The position numbers and the translations under genes are program-made. Below, piece after piece: positions 44,572 to 55,794 of a stretch of DNA of 64,000 bases. The first letter of the stretch is position 1. Each line of letters opens with the position of its first letter. The notes under the pieces were generated by a model. It searched no databases. It worked only from the letters and a program-made list of their open reading frames with translations, and was not told where the DNA came from. This DNA comes from Cymodocea nodosa (Eukaryota; Streptophyta; Magnoliopsida; Alismatales; Cymodoceaceae), in NCBI GenBank assembly GCA_036874045.1, contig CM072345.1:6473501-6537500 (forward strand), in the 5' to 3' direction.

Positions 44572-46120
44572 TATTAAGTATTTTTGTTTTGATGATGTAT
44601 GCTGAATGAAAATAATCATATTTCCACAATTACTATTGCTTGTGAAAAGAAATTAAAATCATCAATTAATACAGAAAAAGCTTACTGATATAAATATTTG
44701 TCTGTATTGGATCTGAAGTTAATAACTAGTCGTTTCGTTGCATTAATTTCTCATTTAGCTAAACGTTAAGTTAACGTGTGTTTTTATTGAAAAGCATGAT
44801 ATGTTTTAATGTTATATCTTCTGTATCATGAACAGTGCACGTTTAGACAACTCGTTAAGTTAGAGTTTTGTTTGTATAGAGGTCACGTGAGAACTCGTTA
44901 AGTTAGAGGCTTAAAGGTTAAAATAGGTCACGTGATAACTCGTTAAGTTAGTGTTATACACATGGTGAAATTATAAGTTACGAATGTTGTATTGTATCAC
45001 GTGAGGTGCACATGTTTAACTCGTTAAGTTAACATAACTAAACGCGTTGAGTTGCTATATTGAACACTAAGGCAACGCGTTAGGTTAGCGTTATAAACTT
45101 AAGTTGTTATTTTTGCACATGGTAAAATTCTGATTATAAAAACATTTATTTATTACTGGTTCGTTGAGTTATAATAACACAACGGAGATGGTTCGTTGAG
45201 ATATCATAACACCACAGACTTAGTTCATTGAGTTAGCTACAGTACTTGTCACGTGAAATAGCACATGGTGAACTCGTTAAGTTAGAAACGTTATGTTATA
45301 TATATATACTTGTGTTACTCGTTTAGTTAACATTAAAGTAATGACTTCTTATTACACTAATGAAAAATTTTTGGATGAGAAAGTTTATTTTCAGGAAATT
45401 TTTCAGAGATCCAAGACTGATGATTAAAGGAAATTCAAAATATAAACATGGGTTAGAACGTTTGTGTTTCAATGAAGGAAAAAGAAAAGACGTGGAGAAG
45501 TGGAAAATTGGTAGTGGTTAAACGTGAAGGATATGCATGAAATGAAGATACAGTATAAAAGGCATAAAATTCTCGTTGATCAATTTATCCTTGCACACAA
45601 AATGAAAAATCTTTTCAAGGATCAAACCATCCCTGCACACCAAAAGAAAAATCTTTTTCAGGGATCAAAAACACCTCTTCGAGAAAAATCTCTCAAGTGG
45701 AAGAAAGTTCAGTGAAGCATAAAAAGGTAAGATTTTCGTCACTAAAGATTTGAAGTATTAGAAGAAAGCAAATTCGGTGAAGCATGAAAAGACAAGATAT
45801 TCGTCATTAAAGAATTGTTGAAGAAGAAAAAGAAGAAGAAGAAAGATCTCAAACAGGGAGAAAAGTTTTAAATTCCGCAAATTAGTTTTCTCTGTTTGTA
45901 GTTATGAAATTGTTTAGATGATACATGGTATCGAAATATAATTGCATCTACAATTTCTAAGGAGAACTGAATTGTATATTGTAATTGAAACCTTGAATAA
46001 AAATGATTTTATGAAAACAATGTCTTGACTTGTTTTTGAGTTATAAAATTTCAATTATATTTTAGAAAATATTAAAAATACACCATTCACCCCCCTCTTG
46101 TGTAGCCATACGATCCTACA
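44572..46120 (+). repeat. Solo copia (SIRE-type) LTR inserted in element O
   Basis: Starts TATTAAGTATTTTTGTTTTG (TG decayed; compare TGTTGAGTATTTTG at 50563) and ends CACCCCCCTCTTG...ACGATCCTACA. The flanking five bases are GTATC (44567-44571) and ATATC (46121-46125), a target duplication with one mismatch, and the empty site is visible in E2 near 37470. It contains many CTCGTTAAGTTAG and CGTTGAGTTA phrases. A solo LTR arises when the two LTRs of an element recombine. Confidence 0.85.
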
Positions 46121-46125
46121 ATATC

Positions 46126-47750
46126 TGTGTTGGGAAACCAACTAGCTTGCTTGTGAGCCACCAAAGGCGTAGGAGCCTAGGTTCCACACAAGACAATGAT
46201 TTATAAATATCTGTTAATTGTTATTTTGTTATATATTCTACTTTTATCTGTGAATAAAAAGTTTTTCAAAATAAAAAATTGGAATATGCAGAAGGAGATA
46301 CAAACAAAACAAGGTATGTAATCGATTACTTATCCTGAATTTAGATTTAAACTCATTCGTTGAGTAAGGTGCTAAGTCAATGAAACAATATTCATGCCTG
46401 CTACAATTACTGTATTTATTGTCAAATCTTTTACATTGAGGACAATGCAAAATGTAGGTATGGGGGGGAGGTAATTAAAGTAACAGCCATGTAAGTTTGT
46501 TAATTAAAGGAATTAGAATGGTATTGCAAAGTTTTGTGAAAATTGAAAAAAATATTTTGAACTTGCTATAACTATCTGATAATTGAGACTGTAAAATTTT
46601 TATAAACTGTAACTACTTGAATGTTATATTTAGAAGGCTATATAAGATGCTATAGAATTTATTATAAGATGATATAGTATCTTATGTTTTTTTTCTAAAT
46701 TTCATGAGTTTAACAATTTCACAATTTTAAAATGAAATCAAAGTGCTTAATGAAAAATCAGTAAATTATCTGAAGTCCTGAAAGAACTGAGATGTGAATT
46801 CTAGATTAAATGAAACACATATGATTAAAGATACATTTGACTGATTAAACTTGTAGAATGATTTATGTGTAGATCTTATTAAACTACAGAAAAAGTATGA
46901 GCTTATTGTTATGGATTCATATTTTTAGTAAATGATAAAAGCAGGACTATATGAGATTGGTGTTTTATTGCATCTGTATTAATGAAATACATACATATAC
47001 AGTGTTGTAAAAAAAAAAAAACTTTGAGAGTTTATTGACTTGTTTGATCACAAGCCTTTTGTACTTAAGCATATAGGTATGTAAGGATTGTTGACCTGAA
47101 AAAGGACTCTTGAAATCTGGTAACCTAAGATCCTAATTAGATCTGGGATTGTTGATTGAAAGCTCGTTACATGGGTACATTAGAAAACTCTTGTATGATT
47201 CAAGCTTGTAAAATTAAATTTTAAAGTACAAAAATACATATACTGTTCTGAAAAGATACAAGTGTTTTATGAAATACAAATATCTTTTGAATCGAGTATA
47301 TTTTCTGTTATCTAGAATTGCTGAAATATGAATCTAGAATTGACTTTTGAAGTTGTTTAATGGAGATACAATTCTTTATTCTACTTGCCTTAATCATATT
47401 GAATTGGATTATACTTTGATTCGTATGTTGAAATTTCTTCTAGAAATCTGATTGGAAAATTCAAGATGACAGATGATGAAAAGAAGAACAAACGATAATA
47501 TAATTAACACCTATGTGATGATGATATACTTTGTATGTAATTTGCATATATTCTAAGTATATTTGTAGGTTGAAGAGGAGAAAACAATGTTAAAACAGAT
47601 TACTGAAACATACAGAATATCTATATAATAATATAAGTTCTTATGTTGAACATAACAAAAAAAGAAGAGTTAATTTTAGCACTTTTAGAAAGACCCATTA
47701 ATTAGATCTTAGTTTGCTAAGGGACTAGCAAAATTTAGGTATGAGGGGAG
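46126..47750 (+). other. Element O: 3' noncoding region and polypurine tracts
   Basis: Resumes after the solo LTR with AACCAACTAGCTTGCTTGTGAG as in E2. It has the first polypurine-like motif (GTAGGTATGGGGGGGAGG, about 46456-46472), 1.3 kb of noncoding sequence conserved with E2, and the second (TAGGTATGAGGGGAG, about 47736-47750) directly at the LTR. No open frame of note. Confidence 0.75.
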
Positions 47751-50008
47751 TGTTTAGAATGAAAAAGTGCATAATATTAACGGTTAAATGATGGTTAATT
47801 GCATAATATTTAGCTTATCATATGAGAATTAAGCCATTATGTTATAATTGCACTATTATATGCTTTAATGAAAGAATCTGCATAAGTCCAGGGAATTAAT
47901 ATTAATTTAGTACATTTCTAAATTGTCGGTAAATTATAGGCTGTGAAATTCTTGAGTATCTGAATTTTCTGTTATTTTGGACAGTTATGTTTAACGTACA
48001 GAATAGTTATGCTTAATGTACCGAAGAGTTATGTTTTAAAAGAATATTTTATTATTTCTTGAAGTACATGTGTCGAAACCGTAATGCATGACTTAAGTGG
48101 ACTTTCAGTGAGTTATCTCTAAGTATCCGAAATTGTAGCTGGGCATCGAATAGTTATATGTGTAACTCTCCGAAATCTCCTTTTATTATAAAACTACTGA
48201 TGACACGTGTCATGTTTTGGGAGAATGACTTAAGTGGATTTTCGGTGAGTTATATCTAACTATCCGAAATGCATCTAGGCATCGGATAGTTAGACTTGTA
48301 ACTCTCCAAAATATTTCTTTATAATAAAACTACTGATGACACGTGTCGTAATCTAGAAGATTGACTTAAGTTATATATCAGTGAGTTATCTATAACTATT
48401 CGAAATGCATCTGAGCATCGGAGTATTAAGTCTGTAACTATCCGAAATGCATCTGGGCATCGGATAGTTAAGTTTGTAAGTATCCGAAATGCACCTGAGC
48501 ATCAGAGATTTAAATTTATGCACGTGTTTTATAGTTAAATCAACGAAGCAAGTCCATTGAGTTATCTGTAACTCCACGGACCATTTATTTTCTAATATGC
48601 CACTGTAATGGTTGTAGGAACAAGACAGTTGGAAGAAAAAAACCACGATCGCACGTATCACGCAAGAATTCACTCGTCAAAGGGAGAAGAAATCATCGTC
48701 ATTGATATGAATGAAGGAAATCCAACCAATCATTCAAGCAGAAGCAGTTACCACTGAAGAAATATACAAGAAAAGAAGAAAAAAACAGTAGTGTGGTGGC
48801 CGATGGGTGTGGCTAGTGTGTGTAGAGGAGGATCACCGAGCTTTCTACAGGCAGCGTCGGCAATTCTCTCAAGTACCACACCAACCATCATCACCACCAC
48901 CATAATCACCAATCATCAGAGGTCTGTGAGGATACTTTCCTGATGTCGAGTCGATTCCGAGCCAAACACAATGTTTGACAACCACTGTGAGGAGTGATCG
49001 CGTCGAGGGAAGGAAAGCCATTTTCACCAAGCACCGACTCATATCTCAAGAGATCGTAAAGCTTCTAACCTTGGCTTTGGGTTGATGCTTGTATGCTGAA
49101 GAGAAGATCATCTTGCAATTCTAGACTCGTGATTCTATAAGGAGAGGAGACAGAATTGTAAGTGGTTTAATTTTCAGTGGTGTAATCGCGTCACATGTAG
49201 TGATGGAAGTATTTTCTATCGACTGAGATTACTTTACATTTCACCTTTCGCCCATTTCTATGCTCATATCAAAACAAAAATACCAAAAACAACTTATCTG
49301 TGTTTATATTTTGTATTTGAGTGTTGTATTGTTTGTTTTGTATCGTGATTAATGTTATCTTTATCAATGTTGTGATTGTTTTATGTTTGTTTTAGTTTTA
49401 CAGTTTACTGAAATTAGTTCGTTCAAAAGACTTAAAGATTTTAATGGTTATTGTTTGAACTATCTGAATGTTATTATTGCCTAATGATAAATCCAATGTT
49501 TACTAACATTAAAGAGCTTAATTGATGTTATTTACAATCTGTGGAATCGCCCAATGGTTGGCCAAATTCCTCTGTAAATAGTAGTATTAAATAGGAAAGG
49601 TAGGCTTGTGGAGTTAACTTAAGTTCACGAGGTTAGTTTGTTGAGTTAGCCATAATTCAGCGAACTTAGTCCGTTGAGTTAATTGTAACTCAATGGAGAT
49701 CTTATTGAATATATAAATTTGATTGTTAAAAATAGAACAATTCGCAATTCTTAAGCAATTCCCTATGGGATCGACCTGTACTTGCACACTAATACAATAG
49801 ACACTGTGCACTTGCAGTTAAAATATAAATTGGAATTAATATCTAATTTGTGTGAAAGGTTGTTTGTTTACTTCTAAAAAGGAATTTAGTGATATAGGCA
49901 TAAAGATAAATTAACTAAGTAAAAATAGAAGTTAACAAATCCAAGTTTTTCTAATGCGTTGCTAGAGATCCAAACAAGTTTTCTAGTGCCGTGCTGGAGA
50001 TCCAAACA
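47751..50008 (+). repeat. 3' LTR of element O
   Basis: TGTTTAGAATG to GATCCAAACA, about 2.26 kb, with U3 repeats, TATA box, U5 dyads and the same 32-base terminal extension as the LTR at 8480. The bases after it (TGACA) nearly match those before the 5' LTR (TGACG). Confidence 0.9.
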
Positions 50009-50562
50009 TGACATCACCTCCCGCTTGTTGACGTCATTGGCCAATTTTTTCTAGGTGACTTCCTATGGATTTTGGGCACCTCTTTTGGCTATTTTGGTCA
50101 CGTCTTTTTCGTTGTAATTACGTGAAAATGACATTTTTAACCCTTTAGGGAGGTCCCTTCGCATACCGCGCGCATTGCCTTGGAGGGGGAATTTCACACA
50201 TTTTGTGGCGAAGTTCCAAGCCATCGTATCCTCTAAAGAGGCCTCATCTCCTACTAATACCTCAGAGGAGGAATGTCGCATACTCTAGTGACATTCCAAG
50301 CCACCCTAACCTTTTAAGGGGTTTGACTTTTTGAATGTCAATCCCCCTTTCTATTAGGTTAGGCTTGTGCATGGACCTTCCGTGGGTTAACACCTTTTGC
50401 CCCCTTTATCTTCCTTAGGTGGAGTCACCCTGTAGTCAACCCCAACCATAGGTTAAGATTTTAGTGGACTTAGTCAGCTCTGTTGACTCTAGTCAAAGTC
50501 AATGGTTTAACTTTGACTAGTAAAGTTAATAGTTGACTTTGACTTTTGACATTTTTCCCTAA
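50009..50562. other. GC-richer flank right of the nest
   Basis: Begins TGACATCACC and contains TTGACGTCATTGG, echoing TTGACGTCATC just left of the nest. Later it holds repeated GTCAAAGTCAA and TTGACTTTTGAC phrases like those in LTRs of some plant chromoviruses. It is probably an older retroelement remnant or intergenic DNA. A minus-strand frame at 50063-50281 has no recognisable domain; I see no gene. Confidence 0.4.
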
Positions 50563-51725
50563 TGTTGAGTATTTTGTTTTGATGATGTGTGCTGAATGAA
50601 AGTAATCATATTTGCTCAATTACTATTGCTTGTGAAAAGAAATTAAAAACATCAATTAATACAGAAAACATTTACTGATATAAATACTTATCTGTATTGG
50701 ATCTGAAATTATACTAAGTTAAATAACTAGTCGTTTCGTTGCATTAATTTCTCATTTAACTAAACGTTAAGTTAACATGTGTTGTTATTGAAAAGCATGA
50801 TATGTTTTAAAGTTATATCTTCTATATCATGAACAGTACACGTTTAGACAACTCGTTAAGTTAGAATGTATTTGTATAGAGGTCATGTAAGAATTCGTTA
50901 AGTTAGATGCTTAAAGGTTAAAATAGGTCACATGAGAACTTGTTAAGTAAGTGAGTAAAAGAAGAGACGAACTCGTTAAGTTAGTATTGTACGTGTGGTG
51001 AAATTAAAGGTTACGAATGTTATATTGTATCACGTGAGTTGCACATGTTTAACTCGTTAAATTAACATAACTACACGCATTGAGTTACTATATTAAATAC
51101 TAAGGCAATGCATTAGGTTAACGTTATAAACTTAAGTTGTTATTTTTGCACATGGTAAAATTCTTATTATAAAAACATTTGTTTATTATTGGTTCGTTGA
51201 GTTATCTGTAACACAACGAAGTTGGTTCGTTTAGTTATCGTAACCCCACAAAGTTGGTTCATTGAGTTAGCGTAACACCGCGAACTTAGTTCGTTGAATT
51301 AACTACAGTACTTGTCACATGAGAAACTCGTTAAGTTAGAAACCTCAAGTTATATATCTTCATATTTTACTCGTTTAGTTAACATTAACACGACTTCTTA
51401 TTACACTTGATGAAAAATTTTGGACGAGGAAATTTATTTTGCAAGAAATTTTTTAGAGATCTAGGATTGATGATTAAAGAAAATCTGAAATGTAAACGTG
51501 GGTCAGAACGTGTGTACTTCGATGAAGGAAAAAGAGAAGACATAAAGAAGTGGAAAACTAGTAGTGATTAAACGTGGAGGATATGCATAAAATGAAGATA
51601 CAATATAAAAGGCATAGAATTCTCGTTGATCAATTATCCCTACACACCAAACGAAAAATCTTTTCAGGGATCAAAAACACCTTTTCGGGGAAAAGCTCTT
51701 AGATGGAAGAACGTAAAAACAGATC
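50563..51725 (+). repeat. Copia LTR, 5' part, joined to a pol remnant
   Basis: Starts TGTTGAGTATTTTGTTTTGA and is the same LTR type as the solo LTR at 44572. It carries TCGTTAAGTTAG phrases and the dyad CGTTGAGTTA-TCTG-TAACACAACG at 51195-51218. The LTR stops before its CA end and pol sequence begins, so primer site, gag and protease are absent. Confidence 0.8.
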
Positions 51726-53820
51726 ACTTTAGGAAATGTCTAGAACCATGTTAAATGAAAATAAGTTACCTCTATCTCTCTAAGCAGAAGTAGTTCCTAC
51801 AGCATGTTATGTTATAAATAGAGTATATCTAAGACCAATTTTAGATAAAACTCCTTATAAGATATGGTATAATAGGGTTCCCAAAATAAGTTATTTAAGA
51901 CTCTTTGGTTGCAAGTGTTTTATTTTAAACACTAAAGAATGAAGAGCAAAATCAAATGAGGGTATTTTTGTTGGTTATTCCATTGAAGTAATGCATATAG
52001 AGTTTATACCAAATCAACAAAAACCATTAAGGAAACCCTACATGCGAAATTTCATGAAAATTCTCATTTAGATTTTAGACATGCTGAAAATTTTAATTCA
52101 GAAATTGTCCTAGAAATGGTACCAAATGATGTTGACAAAGAAATTAAGAGATTATCTGATGGAATAAGAAATATAAACTTAAATGATGAAGATTTAGAAG
52201 AAAATAATGTCATACCTATAGAAAATGTGGAACAACATAGAAATTGGTGTTATGCTTCATCTCATCCTATTGATCAGATAATAGGCGATCCTAATCAAGG
52301 AGTTAAGACTAGGTCATCAGTAGTCAACATTTGTGGTGCTTATTCATTTGTTTCTTTATTAGAACCTAAGAAAATTGAAGATGCCTTAGAAGATGAATTT
52401 TGGTATTTAGCTATGCAAGATGAGCTAAATCAATTTATAAGAAATGAGGTATGGGATCTAGTTCCACCACCTGAAAATTAGTCCATAATAGGAACAAGGT
52501 GGGTATTTAGAAACAAAGTAGATCAAGATGGACATATAGTTAAAAATAAAGCTAGGTTAGTTGCTCAAGGTTACAAGCAAGAGGAAGGAATTGACTATGA
52601 TGAAACATTTGCTCATGTTGCTAGACTAGAATCAATACGAATTTTGTTAGCATATACTTGTTAAATGGATTTCAAATTATATCAAATGGATGTTAAGACT
52701 ACTTTTTTAAATGGATATATAAAAGAAGAAGTTTATATAAAACAACTTCTAGGTTTTGAAGATTCAAAACATCTCGAGTATATTTACAAGCTTAAGAAGG
52801 CACTATATGGCCTTAAACAAGCCCTTAGGTCTTGGTATGAGAAATTATCTAAATTTCTTATGGAAAAAGGGTATTCTATGGGAAAGGCAGATCACACTCT
52901 TTTTATCAAGAATGTCGAAAAAGATATATTGGTAGTTCAAATCTATGTAGATGACAACATATTTGGAGCAACAAATGATAAATTAGTTGAGTCTTTTTCG
53001 AAAGACATGACTAATCAATTTGAAATGAGTATAATGGGTGAACTATCATTTTTCCTAGGCTTACAAATTAAGTAGTTAGAACAGGGTACTTTTATTTCAC
53101 AAGAAAAATATACTCAAGATTTATTAAAGAGGTTTGGGTTAGACAACACTAAAACAAAGAATACACAAATAAGTACTATCACTAAGTTGGATAAAGATGA
53201 CTCTGGAAAAACTGTAGATATAAAACAATATAGAAGTATGATTGGTTCATTACTTTATTTAACAGCTAGCCGATCAGATATTATGTTTAGTGTGTGTACT
53301 TGTGCTAGATATCAATCTAATCTTAAAGAATCACACCTACTTGCTGTTAAACGAATTTTTAAGTATTTATTAGGAACCATCAATTTCGGATTGTTTTACT
53401 TTAAACACAGTTCTTTAAATTTAATAGGTTATAGTGATGTTGATTTCGTAGGATGTAAGTTTAAAAGAAAAAGCACTAGTGGAACTTGTCAATTATTAGG
53501 AAATTCTTTAGTGTCATAGTTTAGCAAAAAGCAAAATTGTATAGCATTATCTACAATTGAAGTTGAATATATAGCTTCTCCACTTTGCTGTGCTCAAATC
53601 CTATGGATCAAACAAACTTTAAAAGATTTTAATTTAACCTATGAACCAACTAAAATTTTCTATGATAGTAGTTATGCAATAAGTTTGTCTAAAAATAGTA
53701 TTAAATTTTATTCCTACCACAAAACAATTAGCAGATCTATTTACAAAATCCTTAGATGAGAATACCTTTTCAAAATTACGATTAGAACTTGGTATTTGTA
53801 GGTTATCTTATGTTTAAGTT
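51726..53820 (+). pseudogene. SIRE-like copia pol remnant (integrase end, RT, RNase H)
   Basis: In order: the integrase C-terminal region ('RTMLNENKLPLSL', 'ACYVINRVYLRPILDKTPYK', 'FGCKCFILNTK'); a linker; RT with '[20 protein letters not shown]', '[20 protein letters not shown]', catalytic '[13 protein letters not shown]' and '[12 protein letters not shown]'; and RNase H with 'YRSMIGSLLYLTASRSDIMF' and 'GYSDVDFVGCKFKRKSTSG', closing with 'QLADLFTKSLDE'. The '[18 protein letters not shown]' region is typical of SIRE/Maximus. Broken, about eight to ten interruptions. It may or may not be the pol of element B downstream. Confidence 0.88.
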
Positions 53821-54784
53821 GTCCTACTCATTGCATAATATTTTGATTTGTTATAAAGTAGCTTTAGAATTTAATTTCTTTATTAAAAAATTAATTAATT
53901 AATTAAAAAAAAACTCTCAAAATATCTATTTTAGAATTACTGTTTACTAGTAGTTAAGAATTTATGAAATTCTTATTTTTATTGAAGTCAATTTATTTAA
54001 GAAAAATTCAGAAAAAGTTACTTAAGGAAAGTTAATTTGATTCAATATAAGTGCTAGTTGTATTTTTGTTACTTATGTATACGCTATTATATAGATTTTA
54101 ATTGGAAAATACATAGAAAATATGTATTGTTTATTAAAGGAAAGTTATTAACATACTATTAGAAAAATTAAGTCTTGCGATTGCCTCTTATTCAATTTAC
54201 TATCTTATTTTATTTCTTTTTATCTGCAATTACTTGAGTAATTAAGTATGTTAGGGGATCTTAAACCCTAGTCACTTGAATCAACTAGTTTGGGATGTGC
54301 TAACTGAAAACTTATTTTACAAGTAATTCAGATTCTATTTAAAAAAAAAAAAAAATTACCTATTCTCACTTATCATTGAGTAGCTGGTTATCTTTCCCCT
54401 AAGCAAAGGATTGTGATCATATAAAAAGATGATATTGTGGGAGGTAATACATAAAATATATATATGAATTTTTTTTTTTTTTAAAAAAGGGCAATGCACT
54501 CAATCTTAATTTATTTTACAGGTGTTATAACAATTATGCCATAATCTATGCATATAATCTTTGTTGTTTTTCTTTGTTATTATCTATCCTTTACACACAT
54601 AATGTAATGCATTTATTTTCTTAAGTTCGTGTACTCATTATTGAATTCTTTTAAGTTCCTAACGGTATATCTTTATGAATTTTCTTTTGTAAACTAAATA
54701 AAATAAAAGCTAGAAAGTCTAAATTGTTAAATCTACTACTTATTTTTGTATTTAAAAAATAATAATAAATTATAGAGAGACATA
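53821..54784 (+). other. AT-rich spacer after copia pol
   Basis: Noncoding, with A/T runs near 53885-53915, 54342-54356 and 54470-54485. It could be the post-pol spacer of a SIRE element. No open frame, RNA gene or repeat with copies elsewhere in the window recognised. Confidence 0.4.
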
Positions 54785-54911
54785 AGTCTATTTAGGGCTT
54801 TGCAACTCAATTTAAGTACGCTAGATTTTGAACTTAAATGACACATCTATTTGGGGCTTGGCAACTCAAGTTAAGTACGTCATAAATTCTTTAAACTACA
54901 TTTATGTAGGG

Positions 54912-55270
54912 GAAGCAATTTATCATATAAGAATTCAACCATTATGAATTATTATATGCTTTAATGAAAGAATCTACATAATATCAGGAAATTAACATTA
55001 TTTAAGTACATTTCTGAACTGTCGTTAAATTACAAGCTTTTTAATTCTTAAGTATCCGAATTGTCTGTTGTTTCGGAAAGTTATATTGCATGCACCGGAC
55101 AATTATGTTTTAAACGATTAACGAATATTTTATTATTTCCTAGTGTACACATGTCGAAACCTTAATGCATGACTTAAGTAAATGTTCGGTAAGTTATCTG
55201 GTAACTATCCAAAATGCGTTTGAACATCGAATAGTTAGGTTTGTAAGTATCTGAAATATCTGAACTCCTT
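54912..55270 (+). repeat. Athila LTR (U3) fragment inside SIRE element B
   Basis: Matches the first part of the Athila-family LTR: ATGCTTTAATGAAAGAATCT, TTTCTGAACTGTCG, TTTTATTATTTCCT, GTACACATGTCGAAACC, ATGCATGACTTAAGT, then a single AACTATCCAAAATGC-type unit. It is absent from the equivalent spot of element A (about 7070), so it was gained in B or lost from A. Confidence 0.75.
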
Positions 55271-55794
55271 AAGTTAGAATTATGCACGTGTTGAATTTAA
55301 TTGCTTTATTTTGTCTCATGTTGAAACTCGAACAGTTATGCTTATGTCTTCAACTTTTTCGCATATCCATCCGAGAAACTCGAACAATTAACTTAATATT
55401 ATTCTATTTTTATGAAATACTTAATATCTAACAATAAGTATTCTAGTTTGTCGTATAGTTATGTGCTTTACTGCTCATAAAACTCGAATAGTTATCATAA
55501 GTCTTCAAGTTTTCTCATTTTTACTTAGCTAGTAGTTATTTTCTTCACACGAACAGTTATGCTAAGTATTCTGCTTTTGTCGGTTGTAAAACTCGTACAG
55601 TTATTGTAAGCATTCAAGTTATTTATCAGTAACAGATCTTATATTTATGATTTCAATGATTGAATCTGTTTATAAACTCAAAGAGTTATAAATGTTTTAC
55701 TGACAACCTTTCGTGTTTCTACCTTGGTAAAACCCTAGTTTCACAATCTTTACTTCCACTAAGTTCTACAGTGAACAACGAAGATTAATCGACA

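Larger units (their letters stand above)
8480..50008 (+). mobile_element. Outer Athila-lineage element O, with nested insertions
   Basis: Plus-strand Ty3/gypsy element of the Athila lineage. Its parts are 5' LTR 8480-10758, internal 10759-17749, internal continued 42189-47750, and 3' LTR 47751-50008. The internal sequence stops in the accessory ORF near 17740 and resumes at 42189 at essentially the matching point relative to E2, so the roughly 24 kb between is later insertion. A solo copia LTR (44572-46120) is a further insertion. Both LTRs share a 32-base extension at their 3' ends that E2 lacks. It is broken, with an estimated ten to twenty interruptions in coding parts. By eye the first 350 bases of the two LTRs differ at about 5-6 percent, mostly transitions, suggesting an age of a few million years at most. 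Confidence 0.8.
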
